DNA of 64,000 bases from Acanthosoma haemorrhoidale (GCA_930367205.1 CAKNEZ010000004.1:221001-285000); one strand, 5' to 3'. Counted from the stretch's first letter, positions 11,752 to 27,234 are shown. Program-made: numbers and translations. The notes: generated by a model from the sequence alone, not told the origin.

Positions 11752-14102
11752 ATCCAACCATGATCTCGAATGATAGTATCAATCGAGTGACTCCCGCAAT
11801 AATATTTTGGTGCCTGTTTATCCTTAGCTCACAGATAAAACCTCCTCCTGTAGTAAGCCGTAAAAATTTACTGATCCCGACCTCACTAATCCGGAACTAG
11901 TGATCCTTTCACTTTCAGTCGTTATCCCCACTATTATTTTTTTTCGTCTCAACAATTTTAATTCTGTCTGTTCCCTGGAGTAGTGTCTTTTACATGGACA
12001 ACCCCAGTTGTGATTAGCTAATTAAAAAATAGCTTTCTCTATTTTGTCTTTGAAATACATATATAAAATTGGGCTCACCTTATCATTATTTTACTTAATT
12101 TCTTTTCTTTTAAATGAAATCATTTTGCTCATCGCTGATATTGAAAATAGTATTCGTCGGAGATTTGATGATATGTCGGGCCGGCTCGGCTATCCCTCGG
12201 ACTGGGCTCCACCTTTAGAGGACGTCGTGAGGAGTGATATAGTCTCTAGATACCCTTAAAAATTATTTTAATATCCAGAACATACATCGTTTGTGGTATC
12301 CTTTAATATGAAAAATGGTTATCATAGTAACCCGACGCTGCCAAATCCAACTATTATATGATATATACACTGTATGTACTATTTCTAATTGAATAATACG
12401 GAGCCCGTATTTACGAGGAAAGCAATTTTGAATTTTGAATTATAGTGTGCCGTCTGCCTTTTGAAAATCATAGTTTGATTTATTCCTAATGATTTAGACA
12501 CCCGAAGAGAGTGCTATGGGATGATAAACATTTATCTTAAATATCCTCCTGTAATAAATACCCAACGGCTAATAGTTTTCGGATTTCTTTAGGCCTTCGT
12601 TCGGCATATCCGAGGAACGGAGGTGCGTCCCATTAACACTTGCTCATGCACTCATTAGATGGGTGGGAGACGTTAGGCTGACCGGTCCCATCTTGCCCGG
12701 GGGAGAGCAGGCTGCAGGCGAATATCAACCCATGCCGATGCTCTGTCCGATGTTATATCTATCTATACGATACGGGGTGAGCCCCCCTTCCAGTTTATAT
12801 ATATGTAGTCTCATCTAGACATAATTATCCAAATATTTAATTAAAGTAGAGCCCGGATAAAAACTAAACTATCCGGTTTTGAATTTTCCTCATTGTACTA
12901 TAAACATTGATCAATCAATCAATCAATTTTCACGAAAACGTTGGGCTAGGTATGACGACGCATTATTGAGATGATGAGATACAATGATCATCTCATTGAG
13001 GAGGATTTTCTCTGCCTCGGAGAGGGGGGGAAAAAAAAAAAAAATTATGAATCTCATCATCAATGTGAGTCAGTTAGTTTATCAGGTAGGGAGGGGGTAG
13101 TGTCGAGTAGTAGTAAGTAGGTAGAGAGAGAGAGAGGTAAGACGACGACGACGGGACGGAGTCTGAAGCTGTTGCTGTACTTTTTATTAGACAGGCGGTG
13201 GTGATGATTGATTATCTGTCTGTATGTCAACAAACCAGGTGTGTGAAAAGCTTGCACTAAGTACAACAAACAGCGGGAAGCGGACGTCCGGAAGGAGGCC
13301 CTACAGGTAGGTTCTCCCCTGTACACCTTCCCTTATATTGAATGATGTGGTGAAATTATAACGGGAAAGCGCGAACGCAGTCCCGACTACCAAAAATTAC
13401 GCGCCCGAGATACCCGCATTTGGGGTATTCGCAGGGGTCAGCTCAACCGAAGTGCAATGGAAAAGCCTCACCCTGGGGGAACCGCCTTGTTGATCACGGT
13501 AGGCCCCCACGCCAGGTAAGTATGCTATAATTTGGGAAAATCCGATAGTTGTCAAGTCAAACCTAACTTCACTTGCGAGATTGAACTGGATTCGGAGAAG
13601 ACGAATGGCCGTCTAGCGAACCACCAGATGATGTAATATAGAAAAAAATGTTTCGTTTATCTTACTACACAATATATTATCGAGTATAAATAGTTTAAAC
13701 GCACCGAAAACATTTCCCTACCCGTATTAGTGCATATATCTCTGCATCCCTCTCGATCCCACAGGTTAGCTAGCGATCACACAGGTGGCGCTAGTGTAGC
13801 TTCCTTCCCGGTATCCACCCTTCAACTTCAACCAATCTCCCGAGCTATTATTAGTAAACGCTCCAAAACGTATTATTTATTATATTTTTGAGATTTCCCT
13901 CATCTTATTTGCTACTATTTATAATGACAATATTTTATAAGATTTTTTATTTTTGGAGTTACACATAAAAAAAATATTGGGTATATATGTTATCTTTTAG
14001 GAATCCACCGAGATCCGTTCATTAAATTATTTTTAATATTACTTTGCCGCCGAATTAAATAGTGACTCTTGCTGTAACTTTATTTATGAATCATTATTCC
14101 TA
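11752..14102. repeat. Array monomer 6, subtype A1
   Basis: A1 marks plus GCCTTTTGAAAATC and CTATCCGGTTTTG. Monomers 8 and 17 share both; monomer 9 shares the second. Confidence 0.95.
13360..13523 (-). ncRNA. U1 snRNA gene, copy 6
   Basis: Matches copy 1 in every U1 landmark. Candidate PSE intact. Confidence 0.97.
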
Positions 14103-16452
14103 ATCCAACCATGATCTCGAATGATAGTATCAATCGAGTGACTCCCGCAATAATATTTTGGTGCCTGTTTATCCTTAGCTCACAGATAAAACCTCCTCCT
14201 GTAGTAAGCCGTAAAAATTTACTGATCCCGACCTCACTAATCCGGAACTAGTGATCCTTTCACTTTCAGTCGTTATCCCCACTATTATTTTTTTTCGTCT
14301 CAACAATTTTAATTCTGTCTGTTCCCTGGAGTAGTGTCTTTTACATGGACAACCCCAGTTGTGATTAGCTAATTAAAAAATAGCTTTCTCTATTTTGTCT
14401 TTGAAATACATATATAAAATTGGGCTCACCTTATCATTATTTTACTTAATTTCTTTTCTTTTAAATGAAATCATTTTGCTCATCGCTGATATTGAAAATA
14501 GTATTCGTCGGAGATTTGATGATATGTCGGGCCGGCTCGGCTATCCCTCGGACTGGGCTCCACCTTCAGAGGACGTCGTGAGGAGCGATATAGTCTCTAG
14601 ATACCCTTAAAAATTATTTTAATATCCAGAACATACATCGTTTGTGGTATCCTTTAATATGAAAAATGGTTATCATAGTAACCCGACGCTGCCAAATCCA
14701 ACTATTATATGATATATACACTGTATGTACTATTTCTAATTGAATAATACGGAGCCCGTATTTACGAGGAAAGCAATTTTGAATTTTGAATTATAGTGTG
14801 CCGTCTGCCTCTTGAAAATCATAGTTTGATTTATTCCTAATGATTTAGACACCCGAAGAGAGTGCTATGGGATGATAAACATTTTTCTTAAATATCCTCC
14901 TGTAATAAATACCCAACGGCTAATAGTTTTCGGATTTCTTTAGGCCTTCGTTCGGCCTATCCGAGGAACGGAGGTGCGTCCCATTAACACTTGCTCGTGC
15001 ACTCATTAGATGGGCGGGAGACGTTAGGCTGACCGGTCCCATCTTGCCCGGGGGAGAGCCGGCTGCAGGCGAATATCAACCCATGCCGATGCTCTGTCCG
15101 ATGTTATATCTATCTATACGATACGGGGTGAGCCCCCCTTCCAGTTTTTATATATGTAGTCTCTTCTAGACATAATTATCCAAATATTTAATTAAAGTAG
15201 AGCCCGGATAAAAACTAAACTATCTGATTTTGAATTTTCCTCATTGTACTATAAACATTGATCAATCACTCAATCAATTTTCACGGAAACGTTGGGCTAG
15301 GTATGACGACGCATTATTGAGATGATGAGATACAATGATCATCTCATTGAGGAGGATTTTCTCTGCCTCGGAGAGGGGGGGAAAAAAAAAAAAATTATGA
15401 ATCTCATCATCAATGTGAGTCAGTTAGTTTATCAGGTAGGGAGGGGGTAGTGTCGAGTAGTAGTAAGTAGGTAGAGAGAGAGAGAGGTAAGACGACGACG
15501 ACGGGACGGAGTCTGAAGCTGTTGCTGTACTTTTTATTAGACAGGCGGTGGTGATGATTGATTATCTGTCTGTATGTCAACAAACCAGGTGTGTGAAAAG
15601 CTTGCACTAAGTACAACAAACAGCGGGAAGCGGACGTCCGGAAGGAGGCCCTACAGGTAGGTTCTCCCCTGTACACCTTCCCTTATATTGAATGATGTGG
15701 TGAAATTATAACGGGAAAGCGCGAACGCAGTCCCGACTACCAAAAATTACGCGCCCGAGATACCCGCATTTGGGGTATTCGCAGGGGTCAGCTCAACCGA
15801 AGTGCAATGGAAAAGCCTCACCCTGGGGGAACCGCCTTGTTGATCACGGTAGGCCCCCACGCCAGGTAAGTATGCTATAATTTGGGAAAATCCGATAGTT
15901 GTCAAGTCAAACCTAACTTCACTTGCGAGATTGAACTGGATTCGGAGAAGACGAATGGCCGTCTAGCGAACCACCAGATGATGTAATATAGAAAAAAATG
16001 TTTCGTTTATCTTACTACACAATATATTATCGAGTATAAATAGTTTAAACGCACCGAAAACATTTCCCTACCCGTATTAGTGCATATATCTCTGCATCCC
16101 TCTCGATCCCACAGGTTAGCTAGCGATCACACAGGTGGCGCTAGTGTAGCTTCCTTCCCGGTATCCACCCTTCAACTTCAACCAATCTCCCGAGCTATTA
16201 TTAGTAAACGCTCCAAAACGTATTATTTATTATATTTTTGAGATTTCCCTCATCTTATTTGCTACTATTTATAATGACAATATTTTATAAGATTTTTTAT
16301 TTTTGGAGTTACACATAAAAAAAATATTGGGTATATATGTTATCTTTTAGGAATCCACCGAGATCCGTTCATTAAATTATTTTTAATATTACTTTGCCGC
16401 CGAATTAAATAGTGACTCTTGCTGTAACTTTATTTATGAATCATTATTCCTA
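14103..16452. repeat. Array monomer 7, subtype A2
   Basis: A2 marks plus CATTTTTCTT and CTATCTGATTTTG, which are shared only with monomer 10, three units away. Confidence 0.95.
15710..15873 (-). ncRNA. U1 snRNA gene, copy 7
   Basis: Matches copy 1 in every U1 landmark. Candidate PSE intact. Confidence 0.97.
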
Positions 16453-18803
16453 ATCCAACCATGATCTCGAATGATAGTATCAATCGAGTGACTCCCGCAA
16501 TAATATTTTGGTGCCTGTTTATCCTTAGCTCACAGATAAAACCTCCTCCTGTAGTAAGCCGTAAAAATTTACTGATCCCGACCTCACTAATCCGGAACTA
16601 GTGATCCTTTCACTTTCAGTCGTTATCCCCACTATTATTTTTTTTCGTCTCAACAATTTTAATTCTGTCTGTTCCCTGGAGTAGTGTCTTTTACATGGAC
16701 AACCCCAGTTGTGATTAGCTAATTAAAAAATAGCTTTCTCTATTTTGTCTTTGAAATACATATATAAAATTGGGCTCACCTTATCATTATTTTACTTAAT
16801 TTCTTTTCTTTTAAATGAAATCATTTTGCTCATCGCTGATATTGAAAATAGTATTCGTCGGAGATTTGATGATATGTCGGGCCGGCTCGGCTATCCCTCG
16901 GACTGGGCTCCACCTTTAGAGGACGTCGTGAGGAGTGATATAGTCTCTAGATACCCTTAAAAATTATTTTAATATCCAGAACATACATCGTTTGTGGTAT
17001 CCTTTAATATGAAAAATGGTTATCATAGTAACCCGACGCTGCCAAATCCAACTATTATATGATATATACACTGTATGTACTATTTCTAATTGAATAATAC
17101 GGAGCCCGTATTTACGAGGAAAGCAATTTTGAATTTTGAATTATAGTGTGCCGTCTGCCTTTTGAAAATCATAGTTTGATTTATTCCTAATGATTTAGAC
17201 ACCCGAAGAGAGTGCTATGGGATGATAAACATTTATCTTAAATATCCTCCTGTAATAAATACCCAACGGCTAATAGTTTTCGGATTTCTTTAGGCCTTCG
17301 TTCGGCATATCCGAGGAACGGAGGTGCGTCCCATTAACACTTGCTCATGCACTCATTAGATGGGTGGGAGACGTTAGGCTGACCGGTCCCATCTTGCCCG
17401 GGGGAGAGCAGGCTGCAGGCGAATATCAACCCATGCCGATGCTCTGTCCGATGTTATATCTATCTATACGATACGGGGTGAGCCCCCCTTCCAGTTTATA
17501 TATATGTAGTCTCATCTAGACATAATTATCCAAATATTTAATTAAAGTAGAGCCCGGATAAAAACTAAACTATCCGGTTTTGAATTTTCCTCATTGTACT
17601 ATAAACATTGATCAATCAATCAATCAATTTTCACGAAAACGTTGGGCTAGGTATGACGACGCATTATTGAGATGATGAGATACAATGATCATCTCATTGA
17701 GGAGGATTTTCTCTGCCTCGGAGAGGGGGGGAAAAAAAAAAAAAATTATGAATCTCATCATCAATGTGAGTCAGTTAGTTTATCAGGTAGGGAGGGGGTA
17801 GTGTCGAGTAGTAGTAAGTAGGTAGAGAGAGAGAGAGGTAAGACGACGACGACGGGACGGAGTCTGAAGCTGTTGCTGTACTTTTTATTAGACAGGCGGT
17901 GGTGATGATTGATTATCTGTCTGTATGTCAACAAACCAGGTGTGTGAAAAGCTTGCACTAAGTACAACAAACAGCGGGAAGCGGACGTCCGGAAGGAGGC
18001 CCTACAGGTAGGTTCTCCCCTGTACACCTTCCCTTATATTGATTGATGTGGTGAAATTATAACGGGAAAGCGCGAACGCAGTCCCGACTACCAAAAATTA
18101 CGCGCCCGAGATACCCGCATTTGGGGTATTCGCAGGGGTCAGCTCAACCGAAGTGCAATGGAAAAGCCTCACCCTGGGGGAACCGCCTTGTTGATCACGG
18201 TAGGCCCCCACGCCAGGTAAGTATGCTATAATTTGGGAAAATCCGATAGTTGTCAAGTCAAACCTAACTTCACTTGCGAGATTGAACTGGATTCGGAGAA
18301 GACGAATGGCCGTCTAGCGAACCACCAGATGATGTAATATAGAAAAAAATGTTTCGTTTATCTTACTACACAATATATTATCGAGTATAAATAGTTTAAA
18401 CGCACCGAAAACATTTCCCTACCCGTATTAGTGCATATATCTCTGCATCCCTCTCGATCCCACAGGTTAGCTAGCGATCACACAGGTGGCGCTAGTGTAG
18501 CTTCCTTCCCGGTATCCACCCTTCAACTTCAACCAATCTCCCGAGCTATTATTAGTAAACGCTCCAAAACGTATTATTTATTATATTTTTGAGATTTCCC
18601 TCATCTTATTTGCTACTATTTATAATGACAATATTTTATAAGATTTTTTATTTTTGGAGTTACACATAAAAAAAATATTGGGTATATATGTTATCTTTTA
18701 GGAATCCACCGAGATCCGTTCATTAAATTATTTTTAATATTACTTTGCCGCCGAATTAAATAGTGACTCTTGCTGTAACTTTATTTATGAATCATTATTC
18801 CTA
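16453..18803. repeat. Array monomer 8, subtype A1
   Basis: A1 marks with the two private changes of monomer 6 (GCCTTTTGAAAATC, CTATCCGGTTTTG). It also has a unique TTGATTGATGTGG just 3' of U1. Confidence 0.95.
18061..18224 (-). ncRNA. U1 snRNA gene, copy 8
   Basis: Matches copy 1 within the RNA. One base change lies about 20 bp beyond the 3' end, where a 3'-end processing signal could lie. Candidate PSE intact. Confidence 0.97.
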
Positions 18804-21153
18804 ATCCAACCATGATCTCGAATGATAGTATCAATCGAGTGACTCCCGCAATAATATTTTCGTGCCTGTTTATCCTTAGCTCACAGATAAAACCTCCTCC
18901 TGTAGTAAGCCGTAAAAATTTACTGATCCCGACCTCACTAATCCGGAACTAGTGATCCTTTCACTTTCAGTCGTTATCCCCACTATTATTTTTTTTCATC
19001 TCAACAATTTTAATTCTGTCTGTTCCCTGGAGTAGTGTCTTTTACATGGACAACCCCAGTTGTGATTAGCTAATTAAAAAATAGCTTTCTCTATTTTGTC
19101 TTTGAAATACATATATAAAATTGGGCTCACCTTATCATTATTTTACTTAATTTCTTTTCTTTTAAATGAAATCATTTTGCTCATCGCTGATATTGAAAAT
19201 AGTATTCGTCGGAGATTTGATGATATGTCGGGCCGGCTCGGCTATCCCTCGGACTGGGCTCCACCTTTAGAGGACGTCGTGAGGAGTGATATAGTCTCTA
19301 GATACCCTTAAAAATTATTTTAATATCCAGAACATACATCGTTTGTGGTATCCTTTAATATGAAAAATGGTTATCATAGTAACCCGACGCTGCCAAATCC
19401 AACTATTATATGATATATACACTGTATGTACTATTTCTAATTGAATAATACGGAGCCCGTATTTACGAGGAAAGCAATTTTGAATTTTGAATTATAGTGT
19501 GCCGTCTGCCTCTTGAAAATCATAGTTTGATTTATTCCTAATGATTTAGACACCCGAAGAGAGTGCTATGGGATGATAAACATTTATCTTAAATATCCTC
19601 CTGTAATAAATACCCAACGGCTAATAGTTTTCGGATTTCTTTAGGCCTTCGTTCGGCATATCCGAGGAACGGAGGTGCGTCCCATTAACACTTGCTCATG
19701 CACTCATTAGATGGGTGGGAGACGTTAGGCTGACCGGTCCCATCTTGCCCGGGGGAGAGCCGGCTGCAGGCGAATATCAACCCATGCCGATGCTCTGTCC
19801 GATGTTATATCTATCTATACGATACGGGGTGAGCCCCCCTTCCAGTTTATATATATGTAGTCTCATCTAGACATAATTATCCAAATATTTAATTAAAGTA
19901 GAGCCCGGATAAAAACTAAACTATCCGGTTTTGAATTTTCCTCATTGTACTATAAACATTGATCAATCAATCAATCAATTTTCACGAAAACGTTGGGCTA
20001 GGTATGACGACGCATTATTGAGATGATGAGATACAATGATCATCTCATTGAGGAGGATTTTCTCTGCCTCGGAGAGGGGGGGAAAAAAAAAAAAATTATG
20101 AATCTCATCATCAATGTGAGTCAGTTAGTTTATCAGGTAGGGAGGGGGTAGTGTCGAGTAGTAGTAAGTAGGTAGAGAGAGAGAGAGGTAAGACGACGAC
20201 GACGGGACGGAGTCTGAAGCTGTTGCTGTACTTTTTATTAGACAGGCGGTGGTGATGATTGATTATCTGTCTGTATGTCAACAAACCAGGTGTGTGAAAA
20301 GCTTGCACTAAGTACAACAAACAGCGGGAAGCGGACGTCCGGAAGGAGGCCCTACAGGTAGGTTCTCCCCTGTACACCTTCCCTTATATTGAATGATGTG
20401 GTGAAATTATAACGGGAAAGCGCGAACGCAGTCCCGACTACCAAAAATTACGCGCCCGAGATACCCGCATTTGGGGTATTCGCAGGGGTCAGCTCAACCG
20501 AAGTGCAATGGAAAAGCCTCACCCTGGGGGAACCGCCTTGTTGATCACGGTAGGCCCCCACGCCAGGTAAGTATGCTATAATTTGGGAAAATCCGATAGT
20601 TGTCAAGTCAAACCTAACTTCACTTGCGAGATTGAACTGGATTCGGAGAAGACGAATGGCCGTCTAGCGAACCACCAGATGATGTAATATAGAAAAAAAT
20701 GTTTCGTTTATCTTACTACACAATATATTATCGAGTATAAATAGTTTAAACGCACCGAAAACATTTCCCTACCCGTATTAGTGCATATATCTCTGCATCC
20801 CTCTCGATCCCACAGGTTAGCTAGCAATCACACAGGTGGCGCTAGTGTAGCTTCCTTCCCGGTATCCACCCTTCAACTTCAACCAATCTCCCGAGCTATT
20901 ATTAGTAAACGCTCCAAAACGTATTATTTATTATATTTTTGAGATTTCCCTCATCTTATTTGCTACTATTTATAATGACAATATTTTATAAGATTTTTTA
21001 TTTTTGGAGTTACACATAAAAAAAATATTGGGTATATATGTTATCTTTTAGGAATCCACCGAGATCCGTTCATTAAATTATTTTTAATATTACTTTGCCG
21101 CCGAATTAAATAGTGACTCTTGCTGTAACTTTATTTATGAATCATTATTCCTA
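18804..21153. repeat. Array monomer 9, subtype A1
   Basis: A1 marks except GAGCCGGCT (A2-like). It carries ATATTTTCGTGCC near the start, shared with monomers 10 and 17, and CTATCCGGTTTTG shared with 6, 8 and 17. Confidence 0.95.
20411..20574 (-). ncRNA. U1 snRNA gene, copy 9
   Basis: Matches copy 1 in every U1 landmark. Candidate PSE intact. Confidence 0.97.
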
Positions 21154-23503
21154 ATCCAACCATGATCTCGAATGATAGTATCAATCGAGTGACTCCCGCA
21201 ATAATATTTTCGTGCCTGTTTATCCTTAGCTCACAGATAAAACCTCCTCCTGTAGTAAGCCGTAAAAATTTACTGATCCCGACCTCACTAATCCGGAACT
21301 AGTGATCCTTTCACTTTCAGTCGTTATCCCCACTATTATTTTTTTTCGTCTCAACAATTTTAATTCTGTCTGTTCCCTGGAGTAGTGTCTTTTACATGGA
21401 CAACCCCAGTTGTGATTAGCTAATTAAAAAATAGCTTTCTCTATTTTGTCTTTGAAATACATATATAAAATTGGGCTCACCTTATCATTATTTTACTTAA
21501 TTTCTTTTCTTTTAAATGAAATCATTTTGCTCATCGCTGATATTGAAAATAGTATTCGTCGGAGATTTGATGATATGTCGGGCCGGCTCGGCTATCCCTC
21601 GGACTGGGCTCCACCTTCAGAGGACGTCGTGAGGAGCGATATAGTCTCTAGATACCCTTAAAAATTATTTTAATATCCAGAACATACATCGTTTGTGGTA
21701 TCCTTTAATATGAAAAATGGTTATCATAGTAACCCGACGCTGCCAAATCCAACTATTATATGATATATACACTGTATGTACTATTTCTAATTGAATAATA
21801 CGGAGCCCGTATTTACGAGGAAAGCAATTTTGAATTTTGAATTATAGTGTGCCGTCTGCCTCTTGAAAATCATAGTTTGATTTATTCCTAATGATTTAGA
21901 CACCCGAAGAGAGTGCTATGGGATGATAAACATTTTTCTTAAATATCCTCCTGTAATAAATACCCAACGGCTAATAGTTTTCGGATTTCTTTAGGCCTTC
22001 GTTCGGCCTATCCGAGGAACGGAGGTGCGTCCCATTAACACTTGCTCGTGCACTCATTAGATGGGCGGGAGACGTTAGGCTGACCGGTCCCATCTTGCCC
22101 GGGGGAGAGCCGGCTGCAGGCGAATATCAACCCATGCCGATGCTCTGTCCGATGTTATATCTATCTATACGATACGGGGTGAGCCCCCCTTCCAGTTTTT
22201 ATATATGTAGTCTCTTCTAGACATAATTATCCAAATATTTAATTAAAGTAGAGCCCGGATAAAAACTAAACTATCTGATTTTGAATTTTCCTCATTGTAC
22301 TATAAACATTGATCAATCACTCAATCAATTTTCACGGAAACGTTGGGCTAGGTATGACGACGCATTATTGAGATGATGAGATACAATGATCATCTCATTG
22401 AGGAGGATTTTCTCTGCCTCGGAGAGGGGGGGAAAAAAAAAAAAATTATGAATCTCATCATCAATGTGAGTCAGTTAGTTTATCAGGTAGGGAGGGGGTA
22501 GTGTCGAGTAGTAGTAAGTAGGTAGAGAGAGAGAGAGGTAAGACGACGACGACGGGACGGAGTCTGAAGCTGTTGCTGTACTTTTTATTAGACAGGCGGT
22601 GGTGATGATTGATTATCTGTCTGTATGTCAACAAACCAGGTGTGTGAAAAGCTTGCACTAAGTACAACAAACAGCGGGAAGCGGACGTCCGGAAGGAGGC
22701 CCTACAGGTAGGTTCTCCCCTGTACACCTTCCCTTATATTGAATGATGTGGTGAAATTATAACGGGAAAGCGCGAACGCAGTCCCGACTACCAAAAATTA
22801 CGCGCCCGAGATACCCGCATTTGGGGTATTCGCAGGGGTCAGCTCAACCGAAGTGCAATGGAAAAGCCTCACCCTGGGGGAACCGCCTTGTTGATCACGG
22901 TAGGCCCCCACGCCAGGTAAGTATGCTATAATTTGGGAAAATCCGATAGTTGTCAAGTCAAACCTAACTTCACTTGCGAGATTGAACTGGATTCGGAGAA
23001 GACGAATGGCCGTCTAGCGAACCACCAGATGATGTAATATAGAAAAAAATGTTTCGTTTATCTTACTACACAATATAATATCGAGTATAAATAGTTTAAA
23101 CGCACCGAAAACATTTCCCTACCCGTATTAGTGCATATATCTCTGCATCCCTCTCGATCCCACAGGTTAGCTAGCGATCACACAGGTGGCGCTAGTGTAG
23201 CTTCCTTCCCGGTATCCACCCTTCAACTTCAACCAATCTCCCGAGCTATTATTAGTAAACGCTCCAAAACGTATTATTTATTATATTTTTGAGATTTCCC
23301 TCATCTTATTTGCTACTATTTATAATGACAATATTTTATAAGATTTTTTATTTTTGGAGTTACACATAAAAAAAATATTGGGTATATATGTTATCTTTTA
23401 GGAATCCACCGAGATCCGTTCATTAAATTATTTTTAATATTACTTTGCCGCCGAATTAAATAGTGACTCTTGCTGTAACTTTATTTATGAATCATTATTC
23501 CTA
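21154..23503. repeat. Array monomer 10, subtype A2
   Basis: A2 marks with CATTTTTCTT and CTATCTGATTTTG (shared with monomer 7) and ATATTTTCGTGCC (shared with 9 and 17). Confidence 0.95.
22761..22924 (-). ncRNA. U1 snRNA gene, copy 10
   Basis: Matches copy 1 in every U1 landmark. Candidate PSE intact. Confidence 0.97.
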
Positions 23504-25853
23504 ATCCAACCATGATCTCGAATGATAGTATCAATCGAGTGACTCCCGCAATAATATTTTGGTGCCTGTTTATCCTTAGCTCACAGATAAAACCTCCTCC
23601 TGTAGTAAGCCGTAAAAATTTACTGATCCCGACCTCACTAATCCGGAACTAGTGATCCTTTCACTTTCAGTCGTTATCCCCACTATTATTTTTTTTCGTC
23701 TCAACAATTTTAATTCTGTCTGTTCCCTGGAGTAGTGTCTTTTACATGGACAACCCCAGTTGTGATTAGCTAATTAAAAAATAGCTTTCTCTATTTTGTC
23801 TTTGAAATACATATATAAAATTGGGCTCACCTTATCATTATTTTACTTAATTTCTTTTCTTTTAAATGAAATCATTTTGCTCATCGCTGATATTGAAAAT
23901 AGTATTCGTCGGAGATTTGATGATATGTCGGGCCGGCTCGGCTATCCCTCGGACTGGGCTCCACCTTCAGAGGACGTCGTGAGGAGCGATATAGTCTCTA
24001 GATACCCTTAAAAATTATTTTAATATCCAGAACATACATCGTTTGTGGTATCCTTTAATATGAAAAATGGTTATCATAGTAACCCGACGCTGCCAAATCC
24101 AACTATTATATGATATATACACTGTATGTACTATTTCTAATTGAATAATACGGAGCCCGTATTTACGAGGAAAGCAATTTTGAATTTTGAATTATAGTGT
24201 GCCGTCTGCCTCTTGAAAATCATAGTTTGATTTATTCCTAATGATTTAGACACCCGAAGAGAGTGCTATGGGATGATAAACATTTATCTTAAATATCCTC
24301 CTGTAATAAATACCCAACGGCTAATAGTTTTCGGATTTCTTTAGGCCTTCGTTCGGCCTATCCGAGGAACGGAGGTGCGTCCCATTAACACTTGCTCGTG
24401 CACTCATTAGATGGGCGGGAGACGTTAGGCTGACCGGTCCCATCTTGCCCGGGGGAGAGCCGGCTGCAGGCGAATATCAACCCATGCCGATGCTCTGTCC
24501 GATGTTATATCTATCTATACGATACGGGGTGAGCCCCCCTTCCAGTTTTTATATATGTAGTCTCTTCTAGACATAATTATCCAAATATTTAATTAAAGTA
24601 GAGCCCGGATAAAAACTAAACTATCCGATTTTGAATTTTCCTCATTGTACTATAAACATTGATCAATCAATCAATCAATTTTCACGGAAACGTTGGGCTA
24701 GGTATGACGACGCATTATTGAGATGATGAGATACAATGATCATCTCATTGAGGAGGATTTTCTCTGCCTCGGAGAGGGGGGGAAAAAAAAAAAAATTATG
24801 AATCTCATCATCAATGTGAGTCAGTTAGTTTATCAGGTAGGGAGGGGGTAGTGTCGAGTAGTAGTAAGTAGGTAGAGAGAGAGAGAGGTAAGACGACGAC
24901 GACGGGACGGAGTCTGAAGCTGTTGCTGTACTTTTTATTAGACAGGCGGTGGTGATGATTGATTATCTGTCTGTATGTCAACAAACCAGGTGTGTGAAAA
25001 GCTTGCACTAAGTACAACAAACAGCGGGAAGCGGACGTCCGGAAGGAGGCCCTACAGGTAGGTTCTCCCCTGTACACCTTCCCTTATATTGAATGATGTG
25101 GTGAAATTATAACGGGAAAGCGCGAACGCAGTCCCGACTACCAAAAATTACGCGCCCGAGATACCCGCATTTGGGGTATTCGCAGGGGTCAGCTCAACCG
25201 AAGTGCAATGGAAAAGCCTCACCCTGGGGGAACCGCCTTGTTGATCACGGTAGGCCCCCACGCCAGGTAAGTATGCTATAATTTGGGAAAATCCGATAGT
25301 TGTCAAGTCAAACCTAACTTCACTTGCGAGATTGAACTGGATTCGGAGAAGACGAATGGCCGTCTAGCGAACCACCAGATGATGTAATATAGAAAAAAAT
25401 GTTTCGTTTATCTTACTACACAATATATTATCGAGTATAAATAGTTTAAACGCACCGAAAACATTTCCCTACCCGTATTAGTGCATATATCTCTGCATCC
25501 CTCTCGATCCCACAGGTTAGCTAGCGATCACACAGGTGGCGCTAGTGTAGCTTCCTTCCCGGTATCCACCCTTCAACTTCAACCAATCTCCCGAGCTATT
25601 ATTAGTAAACGCTCCAAAACGTATTATTTATTATATTTTTGAGATTTCCCTCATCTTATTTGCTACTATTTATAATGACAATATTTTATAAGATTTTTTA
25701 TTTTTGGAGTTACACATAAAAAAAATATTGGGTATATATGTTATCTTTTAGGAATCCACCGAGATCCGTTCATTAAATTATTTTTAATATTACTTTGCCG
25801 CCGAATTAAATAGTGACTCTTGCTGTAACTTTATTTATGAATCATTATTCCTA
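23504..25853. repeat. Array monomer 11, subtype A2
   Basis: A2 marks except TCAATCAATCAATC (A1-like). No genes besides U1. Confidence 0.95.
25111..25274 (-). ncRNA. U1 snRNA gene, copy 11
   Basis: Matches copy 1 in every U1 landmark. Candidate PSE intact. Confidence 0.97.
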
Positions 25854-27234
25854 ATCCAACCATGATCTCGAATGATAGTATCAATCGAGTGACTCCCGCA
25901 ATAATATTTTGGTGCCTGTTTATCCTTAGCTCACAGATAAAACCTCCTCCTGTAGTAAGCCGTAAAAATTTACTGATCCCGACCTCACTAATCCGGAACT
26001 AGTGATCCTTTCACTTTCAGTCGTTATCCCCACTATTATTTATTTTCGTCTCAACAATTTTAATTCTGTCTGTTCCCTGGAGTAGTGTCTTTTACATGGA
26101 CAACCCCAGTTGTGATTAGCTAATTAAAAAATAGCTTTCTCTATTTTGTCTTTGAAATACATATATAAAATTGGGCTCACCTTATCATTATTTTACTTAA
26201 TTTCTTTTCTTTTAAATGAAATCATTTTGCTCATCGCTGATATTGAAAATAGTATTCGTCGGAGATTTGATGATATGTCGGGCCGGCTCGGCTATCCCTC
26301 GGACTGGGCTCCACCTTTAGAGGACGTCGTGAGGAGCGATATAGTCTCTAGATACCCTTAAAAATTATTTTAATATCCAGAACATACATCGTTTGTGGTA
26401 TCCTTTAATATGAAAAATGGTTATCATAGTAACCCGACGCTGCCAAATCCAACTATTATATGATATATACACTGTATGTACTATTTCTAATTGAATAATA
26501 CGGAGCCCGTATTTACGAGGAAAGCAATTTTGAATTTTGAATTATAGTGTGCCGTCTGCCTCTTGAAAATCATAGTTTGATTTATTCCTAATGATTTAGA
26601 CACCCGAAGAGAGTGCCATGGGATGATAAACATTTATCTTAAATATCCTCCTGTAATAAATACCCAACGGCTAATAGTTTTCGGATTTCTTTAGGCCTTC
26701 GTTCGGCCTATCCGAGGAACGGAGGTGCGTCCCATTAACACTTGCTCGTGCACTCATTAGATGGGCGGGAGACGTTAGGCTGACCGGTCCCATCTTGCCC
26801 GGGGGAGAGCCGGCTGCAGGCGAATATCAACTCATGCCGATGCTCTGTCCGATGTTATATCTATCTATACGATACGGGGTGAGCCCCCCTTCCAGTTTAT
26901 ATATATGTAGTCTCATCTAGACATAATTATCCAAATATTTAATTAAAGTAGAGCCCGGATAAAAACTAAACTATCCGATTTTGAATTTTCCTCATTGTAC
27001 TATAAACATTGATCAATCAATCAATCAATTTTCACGAAAACGTTGGGCTAGGTATGACGACGCATTATTGAGATGATGAGATACAATGATTATCTCATTG
27101 TGGAGGATTTTCTCTGCCTCGGAGAGGGGGGGAAAAAAATAAAAATTATGAATCTCATCATCAATGTGAGTCAGTTAGTTTATCAGGTAGGGAGGGGGTA
27201 GTGTCGAGTAGTAGTAAGTAGGTAGAGAGAGAGA